Positions 7,899 to 17,780 of a stretch of 64,000 bases of DNA are shown here, in pieces. How positions within the stretch are numbered: position 1 is the stretch's first letter; each line of letters opens with the position of its first letter. The stretch is from Flavobacterium aeripolare (GTDB taxonomy: Bacteria; Bacteroidota; Bacteroidia; Flavobacteriales; Flavobacteriaceae). Location: NCBI RefSeq assembly GCF_013294025.1, contig NZ_JABSNL010000002.1, positions 310,001 to 374,000 of the forward strand, in the 5' to 3' direction. A model generated the notes under the pieces. The model ran no database searches. It was not told the origin of the DNA and saw only the letters and a program-made list of their open reading frames with translations. A program made the position numbers and the translations under genes.

Positions 7899-8735
7899 AT
7901 GCGCTATACATTTACAATACTTACTTTATTAGGACTTACCTTCTTTACCGGTTGTAGTTCAAAGAAAATTAAAGACAAATCATTTCTTACCGCTGCAGTA
8001 GTCGACTCGGCTGTATTGCCAAAATTAAATATTTTTGAACCTACAAATAAAAGTGTTTCTGCACCAGTTTTAATCTTTATACATGGAGGAAACTGGAATA
8101 GCGGAAACAAGGATACTTATAATTTATTAGGGCGTAATTTTGCTAGAACAGGAGTGGTAACGGTAATCCCTGATTATACTTTGAGTCCAAAAGCTAATTA
8201 TAATGACATGGCTAAAGAAGTAGCTGCAGTAATTAAGTGGGTGCAAGCTAATATTAAAAGTTATCATGGTGATGTGAATCAAATTTATGTGACTGGTCAC
8301 TCAGCGGGAGGACACCTAGCAGCCTTAGCAGTAATGAATCCTAAATACGGAATCGACGAAAAAAGCATAGCTGGAATTATATTAAATGATGCTGCAGGAT
8401 TAGATATGAATAATTATTTAGAGCAATATCCGCCAACTACAAAAGATGATTACCTTGCTACTTGGACTGCAGATCCAGCAAAATGGAAAGACGCGTCTCC
8501 TATTTATTTCTTAAATAAAAATACACCTCCTTTTTTAATTTATGTAGGAGATAAGACTTATCCATCAATTACCGTAGCAAACGACCGCTTTTTAAAAGCG
8601 TTGAAACCGTTCCAGCCCTCAGTAGAATTGATTCATATTGATAAAAAACACGTGCCTATGGTGACACAATATTTCTGGCCATACAGCGACCGTTTTCAGG
8701 AAACAATCGATTTTATAAGAAAGAATAAAAAATAA
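7899..8735 (+). CDS. alpha/beta hydrolase lipoprotein (esterase-like)
   Basis: A 278-residue esterase/lipase-type hydrolase. The ATG at 7899 gives a lipoprotein signal peptide ending LTFFTGC, with the lipidated Cys at about residue 19. An upstream in-frame ATG at 7827 would bury it and is rejected. The catalytic core shows the oxyanion loop FIHGGNW, the nucleophile elbow TGHSAGGH, a YVGDKTYP region for the acid, and the His in KKHVPM. This arrangement is like the BD-FAE/feruloyl-esterase or kynurenine-formamidase branch. It is probably a periplasmic or outer-membrane esterase; the substrate is unknown. It is monocistronic, with a strong terminator behind it. Confidence 0.85.
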   Translation: MRYTFTILTLLGLTFFTGCSSKKIKDKSFLTAAVVDSAVLPKLNIFEPTNKSVSAPVLIFIHGGNWNSGNKDTYNLLGRNFARTGVVTVIPDYTLSPKANYNDMAKEVAAVIKWVQANIKSYHGDVNQIYVTGHSAGGHLAALAVMNPKYGIDEKSIAGIILNDAAGLDMNNYLEQYPPTTKDDYLATWTADPAKWKDASPIYFLNKNTPPFLIYVGDKTYPSITVANDRFLKALKPFQPSVELIHIDKKHVPMVTQYFWPYSDRFQETIDFIRKNKK

Positions 8736-8737
8736 AA

Positions 8738-8782
8738 AAAGAGAGAGCGATTTACTATTAAATCGCTCTCTCTTTTTTTTTA
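8738..8782. terminator. bidirectional terminator between convergent genes
   Basis: Fourteen-bp stem AGAGAGAGCGATTT / AAATCGCTCTCTCT with a six-base loop, flanked by A- and T-runs. It separates the esterase gene from the amidohydrolase gene. Confidence 0.88.
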
Positions 8783-8791
8783 CCAGTATAA

Positions 8792-10468
8792 CTAATAGCT
8801 CTTTTTGTTTGATCTATCGTATACTTTTTTTCCGCCCACATAGGTTTTAAGAACGTATACATCTTTAATTTTTATAGGTTCAATCTTAGTTAGGTCCTGA
8901 CTAAGAATAGCAAAATCAGCTAATTTACCTACCTCTAAGGTTCCTTTGATTTTCTCGTCAAATGAGGCGTAAGCCCCCGTTTTTGTGTACGCTGTTAACG
9001 CTTGCTCTACGGTGATTTTTTGTTCAGGATTCCAACCGTTTGGATTTTTACCGTCTAATGTACGTCTAGTAGTGGCGGCATAAATACCCAATATGGCAGA
9101 ACCTGGCGCTACTGGCCAATCACTACCAAAGGCTACAATAGTATTTGCATCAAGCAATGATTTAAAAGCATAAGTAGTTTTAATGCGTTCTGTTCCTATA
9201 ACTCCCTCAGCCCATCTACCATCATCAATAGCGTGGTAAGGTTGCACGCTAGCAATTATGCCAAGCTCTGCAAATTTAGGGATGTCACTGACAGCAATGT
9301 GTTGCGCATGTTCAACTCTAAATCTTCGGTCTCTTTTTCCAGTTGTGTTAATTACCTTTTCATAAATTGATAGAATAGAGCGTACTGCTCGATCTCCTAT
9401 AGCGTGAACAGTAATGTTTAAGTTGGCTTTGTCTGCACTCGTAATCCATTCGGTCAAAGTTTTAGGATCAGTTATCAAGAAACCTCTGTCTCCTACTTTG
9501 TCACTGTAACTATCTATAAAAGCAGCAGTGTGCGAACCTAAAGAGCCATCTACAAAGCCTTTAAGTATGCCTCGTCTCAACCATTTACTATTTTTCAAAT
9601 CGGCATTTGCTTGCTCGATCCATTTGTTCAATGGGCGCGAACTATAAATTCGTAATGTTAATTGATCCTTTTTTTTCAATCTTTTTGCAGTTTTATAGCT
9701 TGATAAACTATCTAAGTCGTGAACTGTAGTTACGCCATTTGCCGCAAAATATTTCATCGCTGCTGTTAATGCTGCTTCTTTTTGTTTTCTTGTTAACTCC
9801 GGTATTTTGTTCAGCATTAATGGCATCGCATTAGATTTAAAGATTCCGGTAGGATTGCCTTCCTTATCTCTTACAATGGTGCCATCTTTTACATCAGCCG
9901 TATTTTTATCGATACCAGCAAATTTCATTGCAGCTGAGTTTGCTAGGATCATGTGTCCGTCCAGGCGGTAAACGACTACGGGATTATCGGGGGTGTATTT
10001 ATCAATCCATTCTTTTGTAGGAAGTGTTCCTCCCCATAAAGTATGATCCCAGTTTCCTTCAAGAATCCATTCTCCTGGTTGTAGCTTTCTAGCATAATCG
10101 CTTATGCGTTTTGCAAATTCCTCCGGTGTCTTAGCATCTCGTAACGCCACACTCGATAAACTATTTCCTCCTTGCAATAAGTGTACATGAGAGTCGATAA
10201 AACCTGGAGTAATAAATTTTCCGTTGGCGTCTACTATCTTCGTTTTTTTGCCTTTGTATTTATTAATTTCTTCAACTGTACCTATCGCCACAATAGTATC
10301 GCTATCAATTGCCATCGCTTGCGCTGTCTGCTGCTTTTCGTTTCCAGTCCAGATAACTGCATTGGTTACTATTAAGTCGGCTTTTCTTACTTTTTCGCAC
10401 GAAATCAAAGTCAGTACTAGTAGTAAGAAAACGGTTTTTAAGTACAAAGTGGTTTTTGTATGTGGCAT
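8792..10468 (-). CDS. YtcJ-like amidohydrolase lipoprotein
   Basis: A 558-residue metal-dependent amidohydrolase of the YtcJ group (amidohydrolase_3). The signal peptide ends TLISC, predicting lipidation at about Cys24. The N-terminal beta-sandwich (LIVTNAVIWTG) is followed by the metal-binding motif TPGFIDSHVHLLQGG, the insertion ILEGNWDHTLWGG, GVTTVHDLDSL, and further ligands in ITVHAIGDRA, FRVEHAQHIA and VAFGSDWPVAPGS. The C-terminal sandwich closes with GKLADFAILSQDL. It is likely periplasmic and hydrolyses C-N bonds. The substrate cannot be predicted. Confidence 0.9.
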   Translation of the reverse strand: MPHTKTTLYLKTVFLLLVLTLISCEKVRKADLIVTNAVIWTGNEKQQTAQAMAIDSDTIVAIGTVEEINKYKGKKTKIVDANGKFITPGFIDSHVHLLQGGNSLSSVALRDAKTPEEFAKRISDYARKLQPGEWILEGNWDHTLWGGTLPTKEWIDKYTPDNPVVVYRLDGHMILANSAAMKFAGIDKNTADVKDGTIVRDKEGNPTGIFKSNAMPLMLNKIPELTRKQKEAALTAAMKYFAANGVTTVHDLDSLSSYKTAKRLKKKDQLTLRIYSSRPLNKWIEQANADLKNSKWLRRGILKGFVDGSLGSHTAAFIDSYSDKVGDRGFLITDPKTLTEWITSADKANLNITVHAIGDRAVRSILSIYEKVINTTGKRDRRFRVEHAQHIAVSDIPKFAELGIIASVQPYHAIDDGRWAEGVIGTERIKTTYAFKSLLDANTIVAFGSDWPVAPGSAILGIYAATTRRTLDGKNPNGWNPEQKITVEQALTAYTKTGAYASFDEKIKGTLEVGKLADFAILSQDLTKIEPIKIKDVYVLKTYVGGKKVYDRSNKKSY

Positions 10469-10573
10469 TGTTTGTTAGTTTTGAAGGTTTTAAGGTAACT
10501 ATTTTTTCAAGTAATTACGCTTAAAATTTGAAAGAAGATGGTAACGCTTTCGCTAAAGAGAGTCTGTCCCTTA

Positions 10574-10900
10574 TTAATGAGACACCATTTTTAATCCGAT
10601 AATAGATCCAATTAAGGTGATTAGAAAAAAGATACGCCAAAAGTGAACCGGGTCTTTAAAAAAGAAAATCCCTACCAGCACTGTCCCTATTGCCCCCACA
10701 CCGGTCCAGACCACATAAGCTGTTCCCAGGGGTAGGTTTTGGGTTGCTTTAATCAATAAGGTCATACTCATAGTTAGCGTTAGTAAAAATCCTATGTACC
10801 AACATATTGTTTCTGCTCCACTAGTTTCTTTTGCTTTCCCTAGACAAAACGCAAAAGCAACTTCAAATAATCCAGCTATAATTAATATAATCCAATTCAT
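10574..10900 (-). CDS. SMR family exporter, SugE/Gdx-like
   Basis: A 108-residue small multidrug resistance protein with four membrane helices. The essential membrane Glu is present in AGLFEVAFA (Glu13). The segment LPLGTAYVVWTGVGAIGT is closer to the SugE/Gdx branch than to EmrE, which favours guanidinium or small quaternary amine export. SMR proteins work as antiparallel dimers coupled to proton import. No partner gene is adjacent, so it probably acts as a homodimer. No guanidine riboswitch was recognised upstream. Confidence 0.88.
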   Translation of the reverse strand: MNWIILIIAGLFEVAFAFCLGKAKETSGAETICWYIGFLLTLTMSMTLLIKATQNLPLGTAYVVWTGVGAIGTVLVGIFFFKDPVHFWRIFFLITLIGSIIGLKMVSH

Positions 10901-10994
10901 CGTTTATAATTTTATGCAAATATCTACAACCAAAACGGGATTTACTTGTAATCGCGCTATTTTATGTTTGATTTTTTACAAATAAGATTTTGGA

Positions 10995-11165
10995 CTAGTT
11001 TGTAGGGAGTAGGCAACGGTCTTTTTACTGCATGAAGGATAGTAGCGGCATCGTGCGCTTTAGAAAAATAGGGTTTTTTAGCCCTAATTTATCTTAGCGG
11101 GAATACAGCGAATAGCCTGACCGGCCCAGATGCTAATCAGGGAAGGGCATGCCCAACTGGTATAA
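10995..11165 (-). repeat. flavobacterial structured intergenic element, copy A
   Basis: Part of the 404-bp divergent gap before tgt. It contains AGCGGCATCG, an inner hairpin TAGGGTTTTTTAGCCCTA (about 11068-11085) and AGCGGGAATACAGCGAATAGCC. Read on the minus strand it has the same order of blocks as the elements at 47095 and 50138. It may be a Flavo-1-type RNA, but that identity is from memory of the motif, not checked. Confidence 0.5.
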
Positions 11166-11265
11166 ATTAAATGCAGATTTTCAATTTAGATGCTGTTTAT
11201 TCTAATAAATACTAAATGTTATTTAATTTTTTGAATTATCTAATTCTCTAGTTTTCAAATTAACC

Positions 11266-11273
11266 TATCTTTG
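11266..11273 (+). promoter_or_regulatory. -7 element of tgt
   Basis: TATCTTTG, 31 bp upstream of the tgt ATG, fits TAnnTTTG. No clear -33 element was seen. Confidence 0.5.
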
Positions 11274-11304
11274 CCCGCCGAACAATCGGTAGAAAAATGG
11301 TATT

Positions 11305-12435
11305 ATGAAATTTGATTTATTAAAAAAAGATCCGCTATCTAAAGCCAGAGCGGGAAGTATTACAACAGATCACGGAGTTATAGAAACACCTATTTTTATG
11401 CCTGTGGGTACTGTTGCCTCTGTTAAAGGAGTGCATCAACGAGAATTGAAACAAGACATCAACCCTGATATTATTTTAGGGAATACGTACCACTTATACT
11501 TGCGTCCACAAACTGAAATTCTTGAAAAAGCAGGTGGATTGCATAAATTTATGAATTGGGATCGTAATATTTTGACTGATTCAGGTGGATACCAAGTGTA
11601 TTCGCTTTCTGCAAATAGAAAAATTAAAGAAGAAGGTGTAAAGTTCAAGTCGCATATCGATGGATCTTACCACTTTTTTACTCCTGAAAATGTAATGGAA
11701 ATTCAGCGTACGATAGGTGCTGATATTATCATGGCATTTGATGAGTGTACACCATACCCTTGCGATTATAATTATGCCAAGCGCTCGATGAAAATGACGC
11801 ACCGCTGGTTAGACCGTTGTGTAAATCACCTAGAGAAAGTACCGGTAAAATACGGATACGATCAAGCATTTTTTCCTATTGTTCAAGGAAGTTGTTATAA
11901 AGATTTACGCCAGCAGTCAGCAGAGTATATTGCAAATTCTAATCAAGTTGGGAATGCGATTGGTGGTTTATCTGTAGGGGAGCCTGCTGAGGAAATGTAT
12001 GCCATGACTGAGGTTGTGTGCGAAATATTACCAGAGGACAAACCACGTTACTTAATGGGAGTAGGTACACCTATCAATATATTAGAAAATATAGCGTTAG
12101 GAGTAGATATGTTTGATTGTGTAATGCCTACACGTAATGCTAGAAATGGTATGTTATTTACTGCAAATGGAACCATCAATATTAAAAATAAAAAATGGGA
12201 AGCTGATTTTTCACCAATAGATGAAATGGGGCATACCTTTGTTGATACAGAATATACAAAAGCATATTTACGTCACTTGTTTGCTGCTAATGAGTATTTA
12301 GGAAAGCAAATTGCTACAATTCACAATTTAGGGTTCTACATGTGGTTAGTACGTGAAGCAAGAAGACGTATTATAGCTGGAGATTTTAGAGCATGGAAAG
12401 ACATGATGGTAAAGAACATGAACCAACGTTTATAA
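11305..12435 (+). CDS. tgt: tRNA-guanine transglycosylase
   Basis: A 376-residue Tgt, which exchanges guanine-34 of GUN-anticodon tRNAs for preQ1 on the way to queuosine. It has TDSGGYQVYS with the general acid/base Asp (about 92), the PIVQGS and GGLSVGEP substrate-binding loops, and DMFDCVMPTRNARNG containing the nucleophile Asp. The usual zinc site CxCxxC just before the YSRAYL-type helix is not present: the matching stretch reads DEMGHTFVDTEYTKAYLRHL, with Gly, Thr and Asp where the cysteines should be. The later His in TIHNL is kept. The enzyme therefore probably lacks structural zinc. It heads a run of plus-strand genes and is followed 45 bp later by the LptF/LptG-like gene. Confidence 0.94.
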   Translation: MKFDLLKKDPLSKARAGSITTDHGVIETPIFMPVGTVASVKGVHQRELKQDINPDIILGNTYHLYLRPQTEILEKAGGLHKFMNWDRNILTDSGGYQVYSLSANRKIKEEGVKFKSHIDGSYHFFTPENVMEIQRTIGADIIMAFDECTPYPCDYNYAKRSMKMTHRWLDRCVNHLEKVPVKYGYDQAFFPIVQGSCYKDLRQQSAEYIANSNQVGNAIGGLSVGEPAEEMYAMTEVVCEILPEDKPRYLMGVGTPINILENIALGVDMFDCVMPTRNARNGMLFTANGTINIKNKKWEADFSPIDEMGHTFVDTEYTKAYLRHLFAANEYLGKQIATIHNLGFYMWLVREARRRIIAGDFRAWKDMMVKNMNQRL

Positions 12436-12480
12436 GCTTTCTAGTTCATTGATGGAATAGTAGACTGGTAAAACTGTAAT

Positions 12481-13614
12481 ATGACAAAAAAAACAAATAG
12501 CAAATTGCCCAGTAGGGGATTTTTAGGCTTGACGATTATAGATTTATATATCTTGAAGCGTTACTTGGCTACATTTGCGGCTATGCTGTTAATGTTTATT
12601 CCTATTGGGATTATTATAGATGTGTCAGAGAAGATCAATAAAATGATCGCTAATGACATACCTTTTATCGAAATCGCAATTTACTATTACCATTTTACTA
12701 TTTATTTTGCTAATTCGCTGTTTCCTATATTTCTGTTTTTATCCATTATTTGGTTTACATCAAAACTGGCTAACAATACAGAGATTATTGCAATATTGAG
12801 TTCGGGTATCTCATTCACACGTTTTTTAAGGCCCTATATTATTGGGGCCTCCATTATATCTGTATTTGTTTTAATTATGGGGTTTTATGTGGTCCCAAAA
12901 TCCAGTGAAGGATTTAATTATTTCAGGTATACCTATTTAAAAGGTGGTGGAAAGCAAGCCATGATGGGCAACAATACCGATGTTTACAGACAGATTAATG
13001 CTAACGAGTTTATTTATGTAAATAGTTTTAATACTGAATCTAAAGTTGCCTTTAACTTTGTGCTAGAGCGCTTTGAAAAAGACAAGTTAGTTTCTAAAAT
13101 TACTGCTAGTAGAATTAAGTGGAATCCTAAAGATAGTACGTATACCATGTACGACTACAGTAAAAGAACGGTAGGTGTGCTCAACGATAAAATCGAAAAA
13201 GAAACAGAAAAGGTATCTAAGTTTACTTTTGATCTTGAAGATTTGACTCCGGTGGTGTATATTGCAGAAACCCTTAGTTTAAATAAGTTAATTGATTTTA
13301 TTGATAAACAAAAAAAGCGCGGATCCTCAGATATTAACGTCTATATGGTAGTGCTTTATAAAAAGTTTAGTGTGCCAATATCGGCATTTATCTTAACCAT
13401 TATTGCCGTGTCAGTTTCAGCAATGAAACGAAGAGGAGGAATGGGAATGAACTTGACAATTGGGATCGCGATTGCTTTTGGTTACGTGTTTTTTGATAAG
13501 ATCTTTGGAACCATTGCTGAGAAATCGACATTTTCACCTTTTCTAGCTGTTTGGTTTCCTAATATGTTTTTTGGTGTACTCGCAATATTTTTACTACGCA
13601 ATGCAAAACGATAA
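12481..13614 (+). CDS. LptF/LptG family permease
   Basis: A 377-residue YjgP/YjgQ protein, a membrane subunit of the LptB2FG transporter that extracts lipopolysaccharide from the inner membrane. It begins with the family opening IIDLYILKRYLATFA and three membrane helices in the first 120 residues. A long periplasmic jellyroll domain (about 130-280) follows, then three C-terminal helices (SVPISAFILTIIAVSVSA onwards). The gene cannot be assigned to lptF or lptG from sequence alone, and the partner permease is not in the window. It lies 45 bp after tgt, and its 3' end overlaps the next gene by 14 bp. Confidence 0.88.
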   Translation: MTKKTNSKLPSRGFLGLTIIDLYILKRYLATFAAMLLMFIPIGIIIDVSEKINKMIANDIPFIEIAIYYYHFTIYFANSLFPIFLFLSIIWFTSKLANNTEIIAILSSGISFTRFLRPYIIGASIISVFVLIMGFYVVPKSSEGFNYFRYTYLKGGGKQAMMGNNTDVYRQINANEFIYVNSFNTESKVAFNFVLERFEKDKLVSKITASRIKWNPKDSTYTMYDYSKRTVGVLNDKIEKETEKVSKFTFDLEDLTPVVYIAETLSLNKLIDFIDKQKKRGSSDINVYMVVLYKKFSVPISAFILTIIAVSVSAMKRRGGMGMNLTIGIAIAFGYVFFDKIFGTIAEKSTFSPFLAVWFPNMFFGVLAIFLLRNAKR

Positions 13615-14524
13615 GCTGAAGAGCTACCTTAACCTACATTTAATAGTTTTTATTTGGGGTTTTACCGCCATTCTAGGCGCTTTACTAACTGTTCAAGCTG
13701 ATGCTATTGTATGGTATCGCATGCTTTTAGCAGGAGTTTTTTTAGGGGGATTTATCATTTTTAAAAAGAAATCATTTAAAGTTCCTACCACTGCTTTGTT
13801 AAAATTGGTTTTTGTGGGCTTGCTCATCGCATTACATTGGATCACGTTTTTTCATGCTATTCAAGTGTCTAATGTTTCCATAACACTCTCTATATTTTCA
13901 CTAGGAGCATTTTTTGCCTCGCTGTTAGAGCCGCTGTTTTACGGTAGAAAAATACTGTGGTACGAAGTCTTTTTTGGTGCCGTAATCATAGCAGGTTTAG
14001 CCATGATTATGAAAGTTGAGGTTAATTATTATGAAGGGATGGTCTTTGCACTTATTTCGATTATTCTAGGTGTGTTGTTTACTTTAATGAACGGCAAATT
14101 AATCCACAAACACGATCCTTCGGTAATCTCTTTCTATGAGTTCATGTCAGGAGTATTTTTTATTACTGTTTACTATCTAATACAGCAAAAATTCACAATG
14201 GACTTTTTTGAATTAACAATGCGCAATTGGGTGTTGCTTTTAATATTGTCTTCGATTTGTACTGCTTATGCCTTTACAGCATCAGTCAAAGTAATGGAGA
14301 AACTGAGTCCCTATACCGTAATGTTGACTACAAATTTAGAGCCTGTATATGGAATTGTACTTGCTTATTTTATCATTGGCGGAAAAGAAAAAATGAGTTT
14401 TTCATTTTATGTGGGTGCTGTTATTATCATTATCACGGTTGTTTTAAATGGAATAATCAAGCACAAAATGACCCCGAAGGAAACCGCTGTCGCTAAAGAA
14501 CAAGCAGCTGCAGATATCTTGTAG
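13601..14524 (+). CDS. EamA/DMT family transporter
   Basis: A 307-residue drug/metabolite-transporter protein with ten predicted helices in two EamA halves (about 8-140 and 150-290). Typical sequences are HLIVFIWGFTAILGALL at the start of the first half and LTTNLEPVYGIVLAYFI in the second. The ATG at 13601 (MQNDKLKSYLN) is favoured over the TTG at 13571; it gives a 14-bp overlap with the permease gene, consistent with translational coupling. The substrate is unknown; relatives export amino acids or other metabolites. Confidence 0.85.
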   Translation: MQNDKLKSYLNLHLIVFIWGFTAILGALLTVQADAIVWYRMLLAGVFLGGFIIFKKKSFKVPTTALLKLVFVGLLIALHWITFFHAIQVSNVSITLSIFSLGAFFASLLEPLFYGRKILWYEVFFGAVIIAGLAMIMKVEVNYYEGMVFALISIILGVLFTLMNGKLIHKHDPSVISFYEFMSGVFFITVYYLIQQKFTMDFFELTMRNWVLLLILSSICTAYAFTASVKVMEKLSPYTVMLTTNLEPVYGIVLAYFIIGGKEKMSFSFYVGAVIIIITVVLNGIIKHKMTPKETAVAKEQAAADIL

Positions 14525-14568
14525 TTTCCTATTTATTTCTACTACCTTTTTAATTTTCGAATAAAAAA

Positions 14569-16503
14569 ATGAAAAAACTTAGCTACTTAAAGCCTTTAAT
14601 TAATTTTTTCTTCTTGGGTTTATTGATTACAACAATAAGCCGATTTATCCTTTTTCTAATTTATAAAGATAGAGTGGTGCAAACAGAAGATTATTGGATG
14701 ATTTTTCCAATAGGGCTTCGTATGGACCTAATCTTACTCTCTTATATTGGTTTTTTACCGGGATTGTTATTATCTGTGGTACCACAAGATTACCTGCTTA
14801 AAATGAAGAAATTCTTTGCGTGGTATTTTTTAACTTTCTTGTTCTTATTACTCTTTATGGAGTTGGCAAGTCACGATTTTATTAATGAATACGATACACG
14901 ACCTAATAAATTATTCATTGATTATTTAATCTATCCTAAAGAAGTTTTAGGTACTTTGTTTAAGAGCTACCTTAGTTCAATGATTTTTTCGTTTGTACTA
15001 ATTGGACTTGCATTATACATTAGTATTAAGAAAGCACCGTTATTGTTCTATCCGCAGTATACTAAGTATAAAACAAAACTGATTTTGTTTCCTTTAATAG
15101 CTTTCCTACTTTTCTTTGGCGCGCGCTCTAGTTTAATTTCAAAACGACCTATAAATGCGAGTAATGCTATTTTTTCTACAGATCAATTGACAAATAATTT
15201 GGGATTGAATTCGCTTTACACTGTTGGTTTTGCTTTGTATTCGATCAAAAATGAAGGAAATGCCGAAAAGATGTATGGTAAAATGGATCCTCAGGAAGCA
15301 TTGGACCGTGTTAAAAAATACATGAACGTAGCGGCTACAGACTTTACTGATCCAGAGTTGCCATTGTATCACCTTCAAAAAGCCGATACTATTCTGGAGA
15401 GACCTTATAACGTGGTTGTTTTTCTTCAAGAAAGTTTAGGAGCAGAGTATGTAGGCAGTTTGGGTGGTTTACCTTTAACACCAGAATTTGACAAATTAAC
15501 TAAGGAAGGACTACTGTTTACAAATTTATATGCGACAGGAACGCGCAGTGTGCGTGGTATTGAAGCAGTAATTACCGGATTTTTACCGTCTCCATCAGAG
15601 AGTGTAGTAAAGTTGAGTAATTCACAAACGGGTTTTTATACGCTTGCGCAAAATTTAAAAGAGCACGGCTACGATACTAGTTTCATCTATGGAGGAATGG
15701 CAAATTTTGATAATATGGCCGCTTTTTTCAATGGGAATGGATTCAAAACTATTATTGATGAGAGTAGTTATAAAAATGACAAAACGGCATTCAAGGGTAC
15801 ATGGGGCTATTCTGATGAGGATCTTGCTGTAAAAGCAAATGCTTATTTTAAGTCTAAAGGTTCAAAACCCTTCTTTTCACTGATGTTTTCTACTTCTAAT
15901 CATGAACCCTTTGAGTTTCCTGATGGTAGAATTAAGTTATATGATAAAGAGAAAAATACGGTAAACAACGCGATGAAATATGCTGATTTTTCGATTGGTA
16001 AATTTTTCGAAATGGCAAAGAAAGAGCCTTATTTTAAGAATACTATTTTCTTAGTAATTGCAGATCACAATACACGTACCTACGGAAAAAATCTAGTGCC
16101 GATAAATAAATTTCATATTCCTGCTTTGTTGATTGGACCTAATGTCCCTAAGGGAATTGACTATGCTAAACTGTGTAGCCAAATTGATATTGCACCTACA
16201 GTATTGAACTTCATAGGTATGGATGTGCAAAACCCTATGCCGGGGCGTAATTTAATGAAATTACCAGCAGCTACACCTGGAAGAGCAATCATGCAATTTC
16301 ATAATAACAATGCTTTTAGGGTAGGAAATGAAGTAGTGATTTTACAGCCTAATAAAGAGCCATTGCAATTTAAAATGCAAAATGATACCGTGTTATTGCC
16401 AACAAAATTGAATCCTGAAATGGCAAAAGATGCGCTGGGACATATAACGGCCGCTTCCTACTTGTATCAGGAGAGAAAATACAAAATGAAAGGTCAAAAA
16501 TAG
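14569..16503 (+). CDS. LTA synthase/phosphoglycerol transferase-like membrane enzyme
   Basis: A 644-residue protein with five N-terminal membrane helices (first 200 residues) and a periplasmic alkaline-phosphatase/sulphatase-type domain. Metal and catalytic motifs are VVVFLQESLGAEY, NLYATGTRSVRGIEAV (nucleophile loop near residue 325, where the residue aligned to the usual Thr seems to be Ser), SNHEPFEFPDG and VIADHNTRTYG. The family transfers phosphoglycerol or phosphoethanolamine from phospholipids to glycans. Gram-negative relatives modify periplasmic glucans or lipopolysaccharide. It follows the DMT gene after 44 bp, so it is probably in the same unit. The acceptor is unknown. Confidence 0.85.
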   Translation: MKKLSYLKPLINFFFLGLLITTISRFILFLIYKDRVVQTEDYWMIFPIGLRMDLILLSYIGFLPGLLLSVVPQDYLLKMKKFFAWYFLTFLFLLLFMELASHDFINEYDTRPNKLFIDYLIYPKEVLGTLFKSYLSSMIFSFVLIGLALYISIKKAPLLFYPQYTKYKTKLILFPLIAFLLFFGARSSLISKRPINASNAIFSTDQLTNNLGLNSLYTVGFALYSIKNEGNAEKMYGKMDPQEALDRVKKYMNVAATDFTDPELPLYHLQKADTILERPYNVVVFLQESLGAEYVGSLGGLPLTPEFDKLTKEGLLFTNLYATGTRSVRGIEAVITGFLPSPSESVVKLSNSQTGFYTLAQNLKEHGYDTSFIYGGMANFDNMAAFFNGNGFKTIIDESSYKNDKTAFKGTWGYSDEDLAVKANAYFKSKGSKPFFSLMFSTSNHEPFEFPDGRIKLYDKEKNTVNNAMKYADFSIGKFFEMAKKEPYFKNTIFLVIADHNTRTYGKNLVPINKFHIPALLIGPNVPKGIDYAKLCSQIDIAPTVLNFIGMDVQNPMPGRNLMKLPAATPGRAIMQFHNNNAFRVGNEVVILQPNKEPLQFKMQNDTVLLPTKLNPEMAKDALGHITAASYLYQERKYKMKGQK

Positions 16504-16644
16504 CCTGCTGTTCTCCTGCTTTTAAGTTGATTTTAAAAGCATTGCATTTTTTAAATTCTTTTAACATCAAAGTTCAATTTAGATTGTACCTTTATGTCCT
16601 TTTACTAAAATGAAAAATATCGGGTTGTAAATCATTTAATATTT

Positions 16645-16652
16645 TATATTTG
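16645..16652 (+). promoter_or_regulatory. -7 element of accA
   Basis: TATATTTG, 33 bp upstream of the accA ATG, fits the TAnnTTTG consensus. The -33 element is weak. Confidence 0.45.
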
Positions 16653-16685
16653 CAGTCCAAATAAAAAACAAAAACGCACAATACT

Positions 16686-17639
16686 ATGGAATATTTAGAT
16701 TTTGAGCTTCCAATTAAAGAACTAGAAGATCAGTTAGATAAATGCCTTGTTATTGGTCAAGAATCAGATGTTGACGTTTCTAATACCTGTAAACAAATCA
16801 ACAAGAAGCTTATAGATACCAAAAAACAAATTTATAAGAACTTGACAGCATGGCAACGTGTGCAATTATCAAGACATCCAAGTAGGCCTTACACACTAGA
16901 TCATATCAAAGCTATTTGTGGTGATACTTTTCTAGAACTGCATGGGGATAGAGGTTTTGCCGATGATAAAGCCATGATAGGTGGATTGGGTAAAATAGGT
17001 GGGCAATCGTTTATGATTGTAGGCCAGCAAAAAGGATACAATACTAAGACACGTCAATATAGAAATTTTGGGATGGCAAATCCTGAAGGATACCGTAAAG
17101 CTTTGCGTTTAATGAAAATGGCAGAGAAGTTTGGTATTCCTGTACTTACTTTGATTGATACTCCGGGAGCCTATCCAGGATTAGAAGCTGAGGAGCGTGG
17201 ACAAGGGGAAGCTATCGCTAGAAACATTTTTGAAATGGTTCGCCTTAAAGTACCAATCATCACAATTATTGTAGGTGAAGGTGCATCTGGTGGAGCATTA
17301 GGAATAGGTGTAGGAGATCGCGTTTACATGTTAGAAAATACGTGGTACTCTGTAATTTCTCCAGAATCATGTTCGTCAATATTGTGGAAAAGCTGGGAGT
17401 ACAAAGAACAGGCTGCAGAAGCGTTGAAATTGACTTCTTCAGACATGAAACGACAAAAATTAATTGATGATATTATTCCTGAGCCATTAGGTGGAGCGCA
17501 CTACGATAGAGAGACTACTTTTAAGTCTGTAGAGGAATATATATTAAAAGGATACAAAGAATTGAAAGACTTATCAACAGAGAAGTTAATCGCTCAAAGA
17601 ATGGACAAATACAGTAAAATGGGTGAGTTTAAAGAGTAA
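16686..17639 (+). CDS. accA: acetyl-CoA carboxylase carboxyltransferase subunit alpha
   Basis: A 317-residue AccA, half of the carboxyltransferase that moves CO2 from biotin to acetyl-CoA to make malonyl-CoA in fatty acid synthesis. It shows the N-terminal [22 protein letters not shown], the crotonase-like core [44 protein letters not shown] (positions about 157-181) and the oxyanion region [15 protein letters not shown]. The length is normal. The partner accD is not in the window. It has its own promoter and terminator and sits before dnaB. Confidence 0.97.
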   Translation: MEYLDFELPIKELEDQLDKCLVIGQESDVDVSNTCKQINKKLIDTKKQIYKNLTAWQRVQLSRHPSRPYTLDHIKAICGDTFLELHGDRGFADDKAMIGGLGKIGGQSFMIVGQQKGYNTKTRQYRNFGMANPEGYRKALRLMKMAEKFGIPVLTLIDTPGAYPGLEAEERGQGEAIARNIFEMVRLKVPIITIIVGEGASGGALGIGVGDRVYMLENTWYSVISPESCSSILWKSWEYKEQAAEALKLTSSDMKRQKLIDDIIPEPLGGAHYDRETTFKSVEEYILKGYKELKDLSTEKLIAQRMDKYSKMGEFKE

Positions 17640-17659
17640 ATTCTTATTAATTACAAATA

Positions 17660-17692
17660 GATCCGAAACCTAACAGTTTCGGATTTTTTTTT
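17660..17692 (+). terminator. terminator of accA
   Basis: ATCCGAAAC / GTTTCGGAT stem with a six-base loop and a run of nine T residues. Confidence 0.85.
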
Positions 17693-17780
17693 GGGTTGTT
17701 AACAAAAAACAGCGCTTTATAAACAATTTTTTGTGATAACTCAAGAGTAATATTTTTTAAATTTATAGTACTTTCGCAAC

